A stretch of DNA of 48,054 nucleotides from Synechococcus sp. 1G10 (GCF_002252625.1 NZ_NQKW01000021.1:1-48054); one strand, 5' to 3'. Numbered from the stretch's first letter, positions 1 to 7,426 are shown. The notes: generated by a model from the letters alone, not told the origin. A program made the numbers and translations.

Positions 1-2
1 AG

Positions 3-350
3 ATTGAGGACAGCTTCCTGGTCACCCGAACCATGATCTGGGTGCTGCCGATGCTGGGCTTTCTCGGAACCGTACTTGGCATCTCCGTCTCGATCGGAGG
101 CTTCTCTGGCTTGCTGGCCAATGTGACGGATCTGACGAAGGTGAAGGCTGGCCTCACGCAGGTCACCGGTGGCCTCTCCACTGCCTTCGACACCACCCTT
201 CTGGGGATTGTCTGCGCCGTCGGCTGCATGGTGTTGATGAGCCTGGCTGAGCGCTCGGAGTATCGGCTGGCCGGGGACCTCGAAGCAAGCATCAACGATT
301 CCCTCTTCCCTCGATTGGCTCAAGATGAGACGTCCACGGCGAAGCTCTAG
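3..350 (+). CDS. MotA/TolQ/ExbB-type proton channel subunit, 5' end cut off by window
   Basis: The reading frame is open from the window edge, so the true start lies upstream; the first ATG inside the window (33) is internal. The visible part holds two membrane segments with the family signatures PMLGFLGTVLGIS and LSTAFDTTLLGIVCAV, the third and fourth transmembrane helices of MotA/TolQ/ExbB proteins. Members form inner-membrane pentamers that couple ion flow to work through a MotB/ExbD partner. The last 26 bases overlap the next gene, which encodes such a partner, so the two are translationally linked. The C-terminal tail after the last helix is short (about 35 residues), unlike the long tail of ZorA. 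Family assignment is strong; the task of this particular channel is unknown. Confidence 0.85.
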   Translation: MEDSFLVTRTMIWVLPMLGFLGTVLGISVSIGGFSGLLANVTDLTKVKAGLTQVTGGLSTAFDTTLLGIVCAVGCMVLMSLAERSEYRLAGDLEASINDSLFPRLAQDETSTAKL

Positions 351-816
351 TACAGGAGTTGATCTGATCGGCTTCCTCGACATCCTCAGCGCTGTGATGG
401 TGATCGTGTTGCTGGTGATTTCGGTGCTGGCCCTCTCGATCGGGGAGCAGGGAACTACCCAGGCTGCACCTGAACCGTTGCCAGCTGCGGCTTCAGAGTC
501 CAGGACAGCCCCCGCTCTCGTCGAGATCACCACGGTGGGTGGCCGTGATGTCACTGCGGCCACTTCCTTCCTGCTTTGCAAGGGAGAGAGCCTGGAGCAA
601 TTCGATCCCGGAAACGGCGAGAGAATCAAGTCTTGGTCACTCGGCACCACCAGTGCAGCGGCGGTGGCTCGGGAACTGGCAGCCCCCAACGTTTACCTGG
701 CGGTATCCGGTTCCTGCTTCCCCTCACTTGACTCTCTGGTTGAAGCCTTCCGGGCCAGCGGGTCGCAGCTTGGCTACGAGCCCACATCAGAGGAGGCCGT
801 CTTGCCATGGCAGTGA
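325..816 (+). CDS. MotB/ExbD-like single-span membrane protein, first copy
   Basis: A 163-residue protein with a basic N-terminus, then one membrane span at about residues 13-40 that opens with an aspartate (VDLIGFLDILSAVMVIVLLV), as in MotB/ExbD proteins where that acid carries the proton. The remainder is periplasmic and ends in a block (residues ~125-155) with the pattern YLAVSG...FRASGSQLGYEP. There is no OmpA-type peptidoglycan-binding domain. It overlaps the channel gene before it by 26 bases and the next gene by 10 bases, so the three form one operon. The call as the stator partner of the channel is inference from family and overlap. Confidence 0.7.
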   Translation: MRRPRRSSSTGVDLIGFLDILSAVMVIVLLVISVLALSIGEQGTTQAAPEPLPAAASESRTAPALVEITTVGGRDVTAATSFLLCKGESLEQFDPGNGERIKSWSLGTTSAAAVARELAAPNVYLAVSGSCFPSLDSLVEAFRASGSQLGYEPTSEEAVLPWQ

Positions 817-1403
817 AGCAGAGAGGTCGTCGTCGCTCTGGTGCAGCCGAGCTGAGCTTCGACAGCTTGATCGATGTTTTCATGAACGTTCTGGGCGTTC
901 TGATGATCACGGCTGTCGTGCTGGCACTCGCGGCTCCAGGGCGGGTCAGCAACCCACAGGCCCCCACTCCACAACCACCAGTAGCCCCGCCACCCATTAC
1001 ACAGCCGGAGCGGCCAGCAGCTCGGCTCTCATTGCCCCAGGTTCAGGAAGCCGCTACGAGTCCGCTCTATCTGCTGATCACTGGTGATGGCATCCGGCCA
1101 TTTTCTGGGGATGATCTGGAGACGACCGGTCGATTCTTCAGCCTGACTGATCTGGGGTCTTCTCTGCAGCTGGATCCAATCGCCGGCAGGGTGATGAGTG
1201 CAGAGGAATTGCGGTCCTGGCTGCGGCAGCACGACCCTGGTTCACGTCATCTCTCAGCAGCGATCACCCCCGATGGCACCGGGTATTACAAGGAGGTCCG
1301 CACCATTGCGGCAGAGGAGGGCTTCCGCTCTGGATGGCTCGCGCATGAGGGTGATGGTGTCGTGCTTAGCAGCGGAGGGCGTACTGGTTCGCTAGTCCAG
1401 TAG
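807..1403 (+). CDS. MotB/ExbD-like single-span membrane protein, second copy
   Basis: A 198-residue protein that repeats the plan of the preceding gene: basic N-terminus, an acidic membrane span (FDSLIDVFMNVLGVLMITAV, residues ~19-45), a Pro-rich linker (residues ~48-75) and a C-terminal block with the pattern ITPDGTGYYKEVRTIAAEEG followed by GW. The C-terminal blocks of the two genes look related, so this is probably an ancient duplication giving a channel with two different partner subunits. Start overlaps the previous stop region by 10 bases. Followed by about 95 bases without a gene before the nuclease gene. Function beyond channel partner is not known. Confidence 0.7.
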   Translation: MAVKQRGRRRSGAAELSFDSLIDVFMNVLGVLMITAVVLALAAPGRVSNPQAPTPQPPVAPPPITQPERPAARLSLPQVQEAATSPLYLLITGDGIRPFSGDDLETTGRFFSLTDLGSSLQLDPIAGRVMSAEELRSWLRQHDPGSRHLSAAITPDGTGYYKEVRTIAAEEGFRSGWLAHEGDGVVLSSGGRTGSLVQ

Positions 1404-1499
1404 GTTCATTTCACCTCACCTATTGCCATGATTGCTTTCTGCATCCAGAAGGCCTTCAAGGAATCATCTATCTAGAACATGCTATGCGTGCCTAATCCA

Positions 1500-2345
1500 A
1501 TGAAGTTTCAAGCAGGCAAGATCTACAATCGCCGGAGGGACCTGCACGATCGTTACGGTGGACAGCGACAGGGTGGAATGTCCACGCCTAGCGACTATGC
1601 GGCAATCTTCCTATTTACTGGCGATAGCGGCACCCAACATGGATACCGCGACGAGTTCAAGCCTGACGGAACTTATCATTACACAGGCGAGGGCCAGCAT
1701 GGTGACATGAAGTTTGTTAGGGCCAATAAAGCTCTGCGTGATCATAGGGCTGATAGGAAACGCGTTTACCTCTTCGAGGCTCTCGGTCATGGTGATGTAA
1801 GTTACATTGGTGAGGCTACATATCTGGGCCACCACCATGAGGAGCGATCTGATACCAATGACAAACTTAGGCAAGCAATCGTCTTTGAGCTTGCTCTGGA
1901 GCCGTACGAAGGGGAAAAAGATACGCCCATAGACAGATCAGACAGAAGTTTTTCGAACCGGCGTCTGCGAGGAAAGTCGTTGCAAGAGCTTCGACAACTT
2001 GCTATTGCTGGGGCTGGCAGAGAAGCATCTGTCCAGCAAAGGCGGCAATGCGTCCGAGTACGGTCAGCGGCAGTTCGTCAGTACGTTCTGGAGCGGGCTG
2101 CTGGTGTATGTGAAGGATGCGGCGAGATAGCGCCATTCATGACTAAGCGCCGTGAGCCATATCTAGAACCTCACCATACGACTAGGCTAGCGGATGGGGG
2201 CCCAGATCACCCAGGTCACGTGATAGCGCTATGCCCTACCTGCCACCGGCGTGTGCATCATGCCCATGATGGAGACAGCTACAACCATATCCTTATTGAA
2301 CACCTTTTCAATTTGGATAAGACTTCACCGTCCCCTGAGGAGTGA
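1500..2345 (+). CDS. SRA-like domain plus HNH endonuclease (type IV restriction-like)
   Basis: The N-terminal half (residues ~1-125) carries YNRRRDLHDRYGGQRQGG, IFLFTGDSG...GYRD and YTGEGQHGDMKF, signatures of the SRA-like module of ScoMcrA-type enzymes that read modified DNA. The C-terminus (~200-275) is an HNH nuclease with zinc-binding cysteines: CEGCG, LEPHHTTRLADGGPDHPGHV and CPTCHRRVHH. Enzymes of this type cut DNA bearing foreign modification. I prefer the ATG at 1500 to that at 1479 because homologous proteins begin near the KIYNRR motif. The gene is AT-richer and uses rarer codons (AGG, ATA, CTA) than its neighbours, suggesting acquisition. It follows the channel operon on the same strand, but a 95-base gap leaves co-transcription open. 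Confidence 0.8.
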   Translation: MKFQAGKIYNRRRDLHDRYGGQRQGGMSTPSDYAAIFLFTGDSGTQHGYRDEFKPDGTYHYTGEGQHGDMKFVRANKALRDHRADRKRVYLFEALGHGDVSYIGEATYLGHHHEERSDTNDKLRQAIVFELALEPYEGEKDTPIDRSDRSFSNRRLRGKSLQELRQLAIAGAGREASVQQRRQCVRVRSAAVRQYVLERAAGVCEGCGEIAPFMTKRREPYLEPHHTTRLADGGPDHPGHVIALCPTCHRRVHHAHDGDSYNHILIEHLFNLDKTSPSPEE

Positions 2346-2383
2346 TCTTATATTGCACGAAGCTGACAATCAGAACGAGGGGA

Positions 2384-2536
2384 TTAAGCACGATTGAGAC
2401 AGCGGGCCACCATCTCCGCAACATCTTTCATCAGCTCAACCCGCTCCTCTGGATTCGACCCGATCACCAGTAGGCAGAGGTCCGCCGCGATGAACTCACC
2501 TTGTTCGTCGTCAGTGATCGGTACAGCGCTGCCCAA
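2384..2536 (-). CDS. possible 50-residue protein or gene remnant
   Basis: A short minus-strand frame that reads like protein: ITDDEQGEFIAADLCLLVIG followed by SNPEERVELMKDVAEMVARC, an amphipathic helix pattern. There is no ATG; a TTG at 2536 is the only plausible start and a stop lies 9 codons further upstream, so it may be the 3' piece of a decayed gene. No family recognised. Given only because the composition is coding-like and nothing else explains the stretch between the nuclease and the next exported-protein gene. Confidence 0.3.
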   Translation of the reverse strand: MGSAVPITDDEQGEFIAADLCLLVIGSNPEERVELMKDVAEMVARCLNRA

Positions 2537-2586
2537 GGTGCATACAGAGGAGGTTTATGCCAGTAGTGCTGAGGGGGTTCTGCACT

Positions 2587-2645
2587 ATCCCCCAAGCGGG
2601 GGATGCGAAGGACTAGAGAGGCTGGGATGCTGAAAAGGTCAAAGG
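2587..2645 (+). promoter_or_regulatory. hairpin-plus-tail leader element, copy 1
   Basis: A perfect 7-bp stem (ATCCCCC / GGGGGAT, loop AAGC, 2587-2604) is followed about 19 bases later by GGATGCTGAAAAGGTCA. The same layout recurs at 3501-3560. Each copy sits 70-105 bases ahead of a gene for a small exported protein, so a role in the 5' untranslated region is plausible. The tail also begins a short frame, M(L/V)KRS, in both copies. Confidence 0.45.
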
Positions 2646-2673
2646 CAGCAATGCCCACTACCTCGTCAACAAC

Positions 2674-3303
2674 ATGTCAAAAAAGCTTGCACTTGCAATC
2701 GCTGGATCTCTGTCTCTGGCCATTAGCCCACTGGGAGCAAAGGCTGCCTCATACGATGCACTTTGCGGCAATGTAAACTGTAATGTATCTGTTACAGCTG
2801 ACGAGTTTATTACACCAAGTGGCGGCATTAGTCGCGATCAGATTACGTCCTGGAATCAAGGCGGACAAGGAGCGACCACCAGTATTGGAACAGGAATTGC
2901 AACAACAATTATATTTGGTGTTCCCGGGCTTATCGGATTCCTTGCGAAAAACTACGACTATCGATTTACAATCTCCTATGCAGATGGTGCAGGTAACCCT
3001 GCAATCCAGGAAATTCGCTTTGTCAACAATAAGCCAGCCGTAAATTTTGCCTATGATATGTCGCGACTCACTGGTTTGGCAAGTGGGCAGCGCAGCGAGA
3101 AATCTATTGCTCTGATGAATGAGAAGAAGGCCGCTGAAGCGGAAAAGGCTCGCATAGCTTCACTTGATTGTGGCAAAGTGCTGAAACAGTACAATTGCAG
3201 CTGGGACATGTATCTGTCAGCCAATCCTTCGGTTGCCACATGGGCGGCGTCTTACCCTTCGATGGCGAATGTCGAAAAGGCTAGACTGGGTGCTGTTGAC
3301 TGA
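2674..3303 (+). CDS. exported protein of unknown function, 209 aa
   Basis: Starts with a classical signal peptide (residues 1-24, MSKKLALAIAGSLSLAISPL then GAKAAS). The mature part has a cysteine pair near its start (CGNVNC), a glycine/threonine-rich hydrophobic stretch at residues ~70-90 (GTGIATTIIFGVPGLIGFL) that could insert in a membrane, a beta-like segment, and a C-terminal helical part rich in Lys/Glu/Ala with two more cysteines. I recognise no domain. Base composition is AT-richer than the core genes. A strong hairpin lies just after the stop, and a hairpin leader element lies upstream, so it appears to be a single-gene transcription unit. Confidence 0.75.
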   Translation: MSKKLALAIAGSLSLAISPLGAKAASYDALCGNVNCNVSVTADEFITPSGGISRDQITSWNQGGQGATTSIGTGIATTIIFGVPGLIGFLAKNYDYRFTISYADGAGNPAIQEIRFVNNKPAVNFAYDMSRLTGLASGQRSEKSIALMNEKKAAEAEKARIASLDCGKVLKQYNCSWDMYLSANPSVATWAASYPSMANVEKARLGAVD

Positions 3304-3309
3304 CCATTG

Positions 3310-3344
3310 GACCGTCTAGTTGGCAGGTTGCCAACTAGACGGTC
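3310..3344 (+). terminator. strong hairpin after the exported-protein gene
   Basis: A perfect 16-bp inverted repeat (GACCGTCTAGTTGGCA, loop GGT, then its complement) begins 6 bases after the stop codon at 3301-3303. The following bases (TTGGGTCATCAACGATTTT) have no long T run directly after the stem, so it may act as a transcript-stabilising or weak bidirectional terminator. Confidence 0.7.
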
Positions 3345-3500
3345 TTGGGTCATCAACGATTTTATAGCGATCCTTGTCTGCCTTCAAAGACTGTGGTGTT
3401 TGCCGTCGAATGTGTTGGCGTTCTGAGCGGCCTGTGATTGATGCAAAGCGTCATTCAGCCTGATCGAAGTCGGACAGTCTTCACTTTGCAGATAGCAGGA

Positions 3501-3560
3501 ATCCCCCGGACGGGGGATGTGGTGAAAGGTGCAGCCAGGGGATGGTGAAGAGGTCAGAGA
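3501..3560 (+). promoter_or_regulatory. hairpin-plus-tail leader element, copy 2
   Basis: Stem ATCCCCC / GGGGGAT (loop GGAC, 3501-3518), then about 20 bases later GGATGGTGAAGAGGTCAGAG. It matches copy 1 at 2587-2645 in stem, spacing and tail and precedes the exported-protein gene starting at 3621. The loop differs while the stem is kept, which favours an RNA structure. Confidence 0.45.
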
Positions 3561-3620
3561 GGAAGAGGACCGTTACTCGATTCGGCTCCTCCCCCAGAGC
3601 GAACTCCATCCCCCCGCACC

Positions 3621-4109
3621 ATGAAGCCGAACCGCATCTTCCTTGCCACACTCGCCCTGTCGCTCATCGCGACACCAGCCGTGGCACAGACCATCAGCAC
3701 GATCGACCGGAACGCCGATTTCCTGACCGTTGACAACTGCATTCAGACCCTCGGCGACCCCGCCAAGCCTGATGTGCAACAGGAGTGCTACCAGGTCGTC
3801 ACCACCCGTGGCGGCGGCACCATCAACCTCTGGTTTGAGCGCAATAGCAACAACACCTTCGGCTTCATCATCGACACATCTGCCCCGCCTTACTCCAGCG
3901 GCGATACCCGTGTAATGGGCATCCGAATCCTTGCCGATGGGCAATCCTGGACCCTTGGGGCAAAGGGCGCGTGCCGCCTGACACCCTGGGAGGGCAGGGA
4001 TCAGTCGATTCTCACCTGCACAGTCTCCAAGCAGAGTGACAAGCCCGACGTGAGCCCGGCACTCATCACTGGCAGCGCCGTCGTTCCCTCCACCTTTGCT
4101 ATCCGCTGA
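3621..4109 (+). CDS. exported protein of unknown function, 162 aa
   Basis: A signal peptide with a clear AXA cleavage site (MKPNRIFLATLALSLIATPA then VAQ) is followed by a 140-residue mature domain with about four cysteines (CIQTLG, QECYQV, GACRLT, LTCTV) and a beta-rich look, probably a small disulphide-bonded periplasmic or secreted domain. No family recognised. The next gene begins 3 bases after this stop and repeats its first twelve codons almost exactly, so the pair form an operon born by partial duplication. Upstream lies leader element copy 2. Confidence 0.75.
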   Translation: MKPNRIFLATLALSLIATPAVAQTISTIDRNADFLTVDNCIQTLGDPAKPDVQQECYQVVTTRGGGTINLWFERNSNNTFGFIIDTSAPPYSSGDTRVMGIRILADGQSWTLGAKGACRLTPWEGRDQSILTCTVSKQSDKPDVSPALITGSAVVPSTFAIR

Positions 4110-4111
4110 GC

Positions 4112-4342
4112 ATGAAGTCCAACCACATCTTCCTTGCCACCCTCGGCGGTGGCCTCCTGGGCTTATGCCTCCTCAACCTGACCACTGCCATCGTCAGCGA
4201 AATGTCCCCGCCGCAATCCATGGAGCAGGGGGTCGCTGATCAGAAGCTTGCTGACGCCGCCCTAGGAGTCTGCTTTACGAATCGGTGGGCCTGCCAACCG
4301 CATACAGCTAGGGCGCCTTCACACCTGGTATCAACTCATTAG
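4112..4342 (+). CDS. short membrane-anchored or exported protein, probable truncated duplicate
   Basis: 76 residues. The first codons (ATGAAGTCCAACCACATCTT) nearly copy the start of the preceding gene, then diverge into a longer hydrophobic segment (LGGGLLGLCLLNLTTAIV). The rest, with QHTARAPSHL-like low-complexity sequence at the end, does not match the neighbour and looks like read-through into non-coding DNA. It may be a decaying duplicate whose start region only was copied. Translational coupling with the gene before it (2-base gap) is likely. Confidence 0.5.
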   Translation: MKSNHIFLATLGGGLLGLCLLNLTTAIVSEMSPPQSMEQGVADQKLADAALGVCFTNRWACQPHTARAPSHLVSTH

Positions 4343-4405
4343 AAATCGCGACATCTATAACAGATTTACTTTATTCTTAAGAAGCCTTTGCTATCCAATT
4401 GCACC

Positions 4406-4999
4406 ATGTCTTTTCAACGCATTAAGAGCTTTCCAGAGAAGAGCGAGGACTCCCAGTGTGCTCGACACCTATTGGCGAGAATAGCATTTCGTTTGTTACC
4501 TCTAACCCTTGTCTCCCTCACGTCTGCCGTTGGGATTAAAGCTGTTTTAGCCAACCCTCAATATGTTGAAGCTTATTTCTATCAGTTTGTGCCTAGCTCC
4601 TGCAAGATGAGTCACTCCGGATATGGGAGAGGAGCATGCGAAGCCGGGGCAATATCTGTCGGAAGTGAGGACAGAAGCTCCGTGAACTTGCACATAATAG
4701 GCAAGCTTGGACAATGGCAGTTCCTGATTTCTCAAGGCAATTCGTTCATGCCGCAAGTAGATGTGGTGCTAATTAGGTCACTAACAAGCGTGGCCAGCAA
4801 AAAGCCAAAACCAGATTTCTACTATACCCGAGATGGTGGCGGCATTAAGGAGGGGAGCTGCACTCCTATTACGATTACACCTAGGTCGTCCGGGCGATGT
4901 GTAGTCACGCTTGAAGACGGAAAGACAATTGACGTAAGCTTTGAAACCAATACCCTTAAGCCGGTTGAGAACGTCCAGAAAGAGTATCCTCGTTACTGA
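4406..4999 (+). CDS. exported protein of unknown function, 197 aa
   Basis: I start at ATG 4406; a TTG six codons earlier is in frame but unnecessary. The N-terminus (residues ~1-50) has a basic stretch then a hydrophobic segment (IAFRLLPLTLVSLTSAVGIK), a long signal peptide or anchor. The mature part contains four cysteines (SSCKMSH, RGACEAG, GSCTPI, GRCVVT), suggesting two disulphides, and beta-like sequence. AT-rich relative to the core. The 12 bases CCTTTGCTATCC ahead of this start also occur at the 3' end of the gene at 3621. No family recognised. Confidence 0.7.
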   Translation: MSFQRIKSFPEKSEDSQCARHLLARIAFRLLPLTLVSLTSAVGIKAVLANPQYVEAYFYQFVPSSCKMSHSGYGRGACEAGAISVGSEDRSSVNLHIIGKLGQWQFLISQGNSFMPQVDVVLIRSLTSVASKKPKPDFYYTRDGGGIKEGSCTPITITPRSSGRCVVTLEDGKTIDVSFETNTLKPVENVQKEYPRY

Positions 5000-5011
5000 C
5001 ATGCTTAGGTC

Positions 5012-5070
5012 GTCTGGGTTTTCTGGACAGGCCCCATCGTTAACCGCTGAGGCGGCGCATCGCTCCTGAG
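5012..5070. repeat. direct repeat found downstream of both terminase genes, copy A
   Basis: About 58 bases roughly 90 percent identical to 18501-18560, with a 24-base identical core (TCTGGACAGGCCCCATCG then TTAACC). On the minus strand both copies contain ATG followed by codons for MGPVQK(T/S)QTT; here a stop follows after ten codons. In both places it lies downstream of a terminase gene, so it is probably the start of the next phage gene, lost beyond this point. Confidence 0.7.
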
Positions 5071-5157
5071 GGTAAAAGCTGCCCACTGCTATCCCCTTCA
5101 CCACACCCTGAAGTTCGTAGATCCCACCGTAGACCGACTCCGCTGCCACATCACTCC

Positions 5158-6051
5158 CTACCGCACCGCATCCAATGCGTGCTGCGCCACCCCATCAGCC
5201 ACCCGCTCACAATCAGTCGGGTGGCGGGGCAAGGTCGGCACCGTGGCCATCCAGCCCTGACATGCCTTGCTCCATAGGAGCCACGGTGTCTCCGGGTCAC
5301 GACTTGCTGCCTGCAGCATCGTGCGGACCAAGGCCAGGCAGTTCGCTTCTCTCACCGAGAGCTTCCCGGCACGTCGAAACCGCACACCAGCATCTTGGAA
5401 GTCACCGGCCACTGAACCCTTTGGCCCGCCGGTCGCGTTGAACACGGCATCGTCCATCACGATCTGCAGATCCCTTGGCTCCAGCCCCCATCGGCTCAGC
5501 CATTCCTTGAGAGCCATGGCTTGCTCGGCATTGCTCATGTAGGAGCCACGAGTCCAGTCACGTTGCCCCCCGCTGGTGCTGGCGCAGACGTACATCTCAT
5601 CAATCAGCCACAGGCTGCCCTTGGGGGCGCTTGGTGGGTCCTGGATGGCCAGATAGAACACCGATGGGGCAGCACAGCCCCAGTCGCCCACCACGAAGGG
5701 CTTGTGGAGCCTCAAGTTGATCTCCCCTGGCCTGACATCACGAAGGGAGCGGCGCACCGAGAAGCTCGTCCCGAAGAACGCCCCGGCGATCTCCACATCA
5801 AGCCGCCCTCTGAGCCAGGCATCAAGCAGCGCAGGATCATCACCACAGGCCACGCGCAGGCTGCGGATGTAGGCATCAAGGTCGATGTACTGGTTGCTGG
5901 CAGCAGTGGCACTGAAGTAAACGCAGTGCTTCTCCAGGTCCTCGCTGTAGAACCGTGTGGGCTTGCCCGCTTCTGGATAGCCCGAAGGGATGCCGAATCT
6001 GGTCTGCAGCCAGGCGTGACCAGCGCCGCCAGGTGATCGAGATTCCGCCGA
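5158..6051 (-). pseudogene. phage terminase large subunit, C-terminal remnant
   Basis: The frame is open for 297 codons but has no start and begins after a stop at 6052-6054. It opens inside the protein, at SPGGAGHAWLQTRFG, the coupling-motif region that follows the ATPase core in large terminases. It continues through YFSATAASNQYIDLDAYI to the nuclease domain (FVVGDWGCAAPSVFYLAI, LQIVMDDAVF and a C-terminal DCERVADGVAQHALDAVR). The whole ATPase half with the Walker motifs is missing, and the bases just upstream read as terminase-like only in other frames, so decay by deletion and frameshift is likely. It differs from the intact terminase at 18843, so a second phage or satellite once sat here. 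Confidence 0.8.
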
Positions 6052-6138
6052 TCACGCCACCTGACCCACCGCTGCCAGGGTTGGACCGACGACATAACGC
6101 ACCAGCGGGGCTGGTGTCCGGAAGTGGCCTGAGCAGGC

Positions 6139-6390
6139 ATGGCCATCAGCAAGGGACCACCCCTGTCGCCCAAAGACGGGTGGCTCAGCGACGGCCGCCA
6201 GGTGCTGCGCTTCCGCCCGACCCGTTGGGATCACACCAGTCAGCTTCTGGAGATCACCAAGGGCGAGATACTCCCGGGCGAACCGGTGCCGCTGCTCAAG
6301 AGCCGCCGGGAGATCAGCCGGGATGAGGCCATCAAGCTGTGGGCCAGCAAGCGCCAGGAGGGCTGGAGCCCCTGCGAGCCCCAGTGGTGA
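6139..6390 (+). CDS. DUF1651 family small protein
   Basis: 83 residues with the DUF1651 pattern: DGWLSDGRQVLRFRPTRWD near the start, LLKSRREISRDEAIKLW in the middle and a C-terminal GW..CEPQW. The family is small, cytosolic and almost confined to picocyanobacteria, often in many copies per genome; its role is unknown. It is transcribed away from the terminase remnant and stands alone. Identification is by memory of the family pattern. Confidence 0.7.
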   Translation: MAISKGPPLSPKDGWLSDGRQVLRFRPTRWDHTSQLLEITKGEILPGEPVPLLKSRREISRDEAIKLWASKRQEGWSPCEPQW

Positions 6391-6450
6391 TGGGGTGTGG
6401 CCCAGAAGTGAGGTTTGCCGTACTGACACCACGGCCAAACGGTTCTATTG

Positions 6451-6505
6451 ATGAATCGGAGGCCTCGACCAGGGCGGTTCAAACCAGTTCCCTGCAACCG
6501 GCCCA
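6451..6505. repeat. direct repeat bracketing the ferritin-like gene, copy 1
   Basis: ATGAATC(G/A)GAGGCCTCGACC plus AGGGCGG, 27 bases, matches 7154-7180 with a single mismatch; similarity continues weakly for about 28 bases (CCCTG..CCGGCCC). Both copies in the plus-strand frame spell (D/N)ESEASTRA. The copies are in the same orientation on either side of the gene at 6576-7040. Confidence 0.65.
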
Positions 6506-6575
6506 TGGGCCCATCTCGATGAATCGCCACGCCGGCAGCCTCAACTGGAATCGCAGAAGTGGGGAGAAGATGCGA

Positions 6576-7040
6576 TCAGCCGTGATAGGGCTCAAGATCT
6601 CCCGGTCGGCGTAACATCTTATCCACCTCGTCGAGATGAAGTTCCTCCAACACGATCATCTCCCTTGCGTACTCCTCCATCAACACGGAATGTGCTTCTG
6701 AAAGGGAGAGCAGTTCGTAATAGGCCTTGAGTGCTTCTTTTTCGTGCTCCATGCTCTCTCTCAGGATGTCGCCGATGTCGTGCTTCTGGGTCTCCAGAAG
6801 TGAACCGATCTGAAGGGAAGGATGCCCTCCCAGCAGCGTCACCATCTCACCGGCCTTATGGGCATGAACCAGGCCCTCCTCCGCGTTGCTCTTGAGCCAA
6901 GACACGATCGGAATTCGATTGTAGCCATACACCATCAGCGCGTAATGGGTGTATTTAACTACTCCTGCCAGCTCTAGCTCCAGGATGCGGTTAAGCGCTT
7001 TGATCATCGCCTCCTTCACCGTAACTTCGATCGTCTGCAT
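6576..7040 (-). CDS. ferritin-like four-helix protein (bacterioferritin/Dps superfamily)
   Basis: 154 residues, all helical, with two carboxylate-histidine motifs placed as in bacterioferritin: EEGLVHAHKAGEM in the second helix and EELHLDEVDKM in the last, plus helix-one Glu residues (NRILELELAGVVKYTHYAL). These would make a di-iron ferroxidase site, suggesting iron storage or peroxide detoxification in the cytosol. I start at the ATG at 7040, because the upstream ATG at 7070 adds only a Pro/Gly-rich tail. The haem-ligand methionine of true bacterioferritin is not evident. It stands alone, bracketed by a 27-base direct repeat, which may mark past insertion. Confidence 0.8.
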   Translation of the reverse strand: MQTIEVTVKEAMIKALNRILELELAGVVKYTHYALMVYGYNRIPIVSWLKSNAEEGLVHAHKAGEMVTLLGGHPSLQIGSLLETQKHDIGDILRESMEHEKEALKAYYELLSLSEAHSVLMEEYAREMIVLEELHLDEVDKMLRRPGDLEPYHG

Positions 7041-7153
7041 GGTTGGTCCCTCCCCTGGCTCTGATTCCATGATTCGATCATTTTACGTGGCACCAAGGGC
7101 CGTCCCAGTGTGCTCTTCACAGCGCGCAAGCTCGCCACATCCATGCAGCATTA

Positions 7154-7208
7154 ATGAATCAGAGGCCTCGACCAGGGCGGCGCGAGCACTAGCCCTGAAG
7201 CCGGCCCT
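7154..7208. repeat. direct repeat bracketing the ferritin-like gene, copy 2
   Basis: Second copy of the 27-base sequence at 6451-6477 (one mismatch), followed by the weakly conserved extension CCCTGAAGCCGGCCC. Adjoins the double hairpin at 7221-7250. Confidence 0.65.
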
Positions 7209-7220
7209 AGCCCTTGGCTT

Positions 7221-7250
7221 CTGCGTAGGCGCAGCCTTCTCGAAGAGAAG
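7221..7250. repeat. double hairpin of a dispersed cyanobacterial repeat type
   Basis: Two stem-loops lie back to back: CTGCG-TAGG-CGCAG (7221-7234) and CTTCTC-GAA-GAGAAG (7236-7250). The wording GCGTAGGCGCAGCCTTCTC resembles short dispersed repeats common in cyanobacterial genomes. Probably a repeat relic and not a gene signal; no gene ends close by. Confidence 0.5.
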
Positions 7251-7426
7251 CAGTAGGGAGCCAGACACGGGTCGCCCTTTTCATTGGGGACGTTCAGCCC
7301 TGTTCGATACTGGTCGCCTTCTCTTTGTCGAGACGATGTCTGGCTTCCCCGGCAGCGTCATGCCGGCACAGGTGGCCAGGCAGGCCCACGCTGCCGGGTG
7401 GGCCATGGCCGTGGTGAACCGCTGCC

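Noticed and set aside
1-2345. Zorya defence system.
   Set aside because: No ZorA tail, no OmpA-like domain in either MotB-like protein, and no ZorC/D/E genes follow.
5158-6051. Intact terminase gene.
   Set aside because: No start codon, no Walker motifs, and a stop directly upstream in frame.
7221-7250. Double hairpin as a terminator.
   Set aside because: Neither stem is followed by a T run and no gene ends nearby; it fits a dispersed repeat better.
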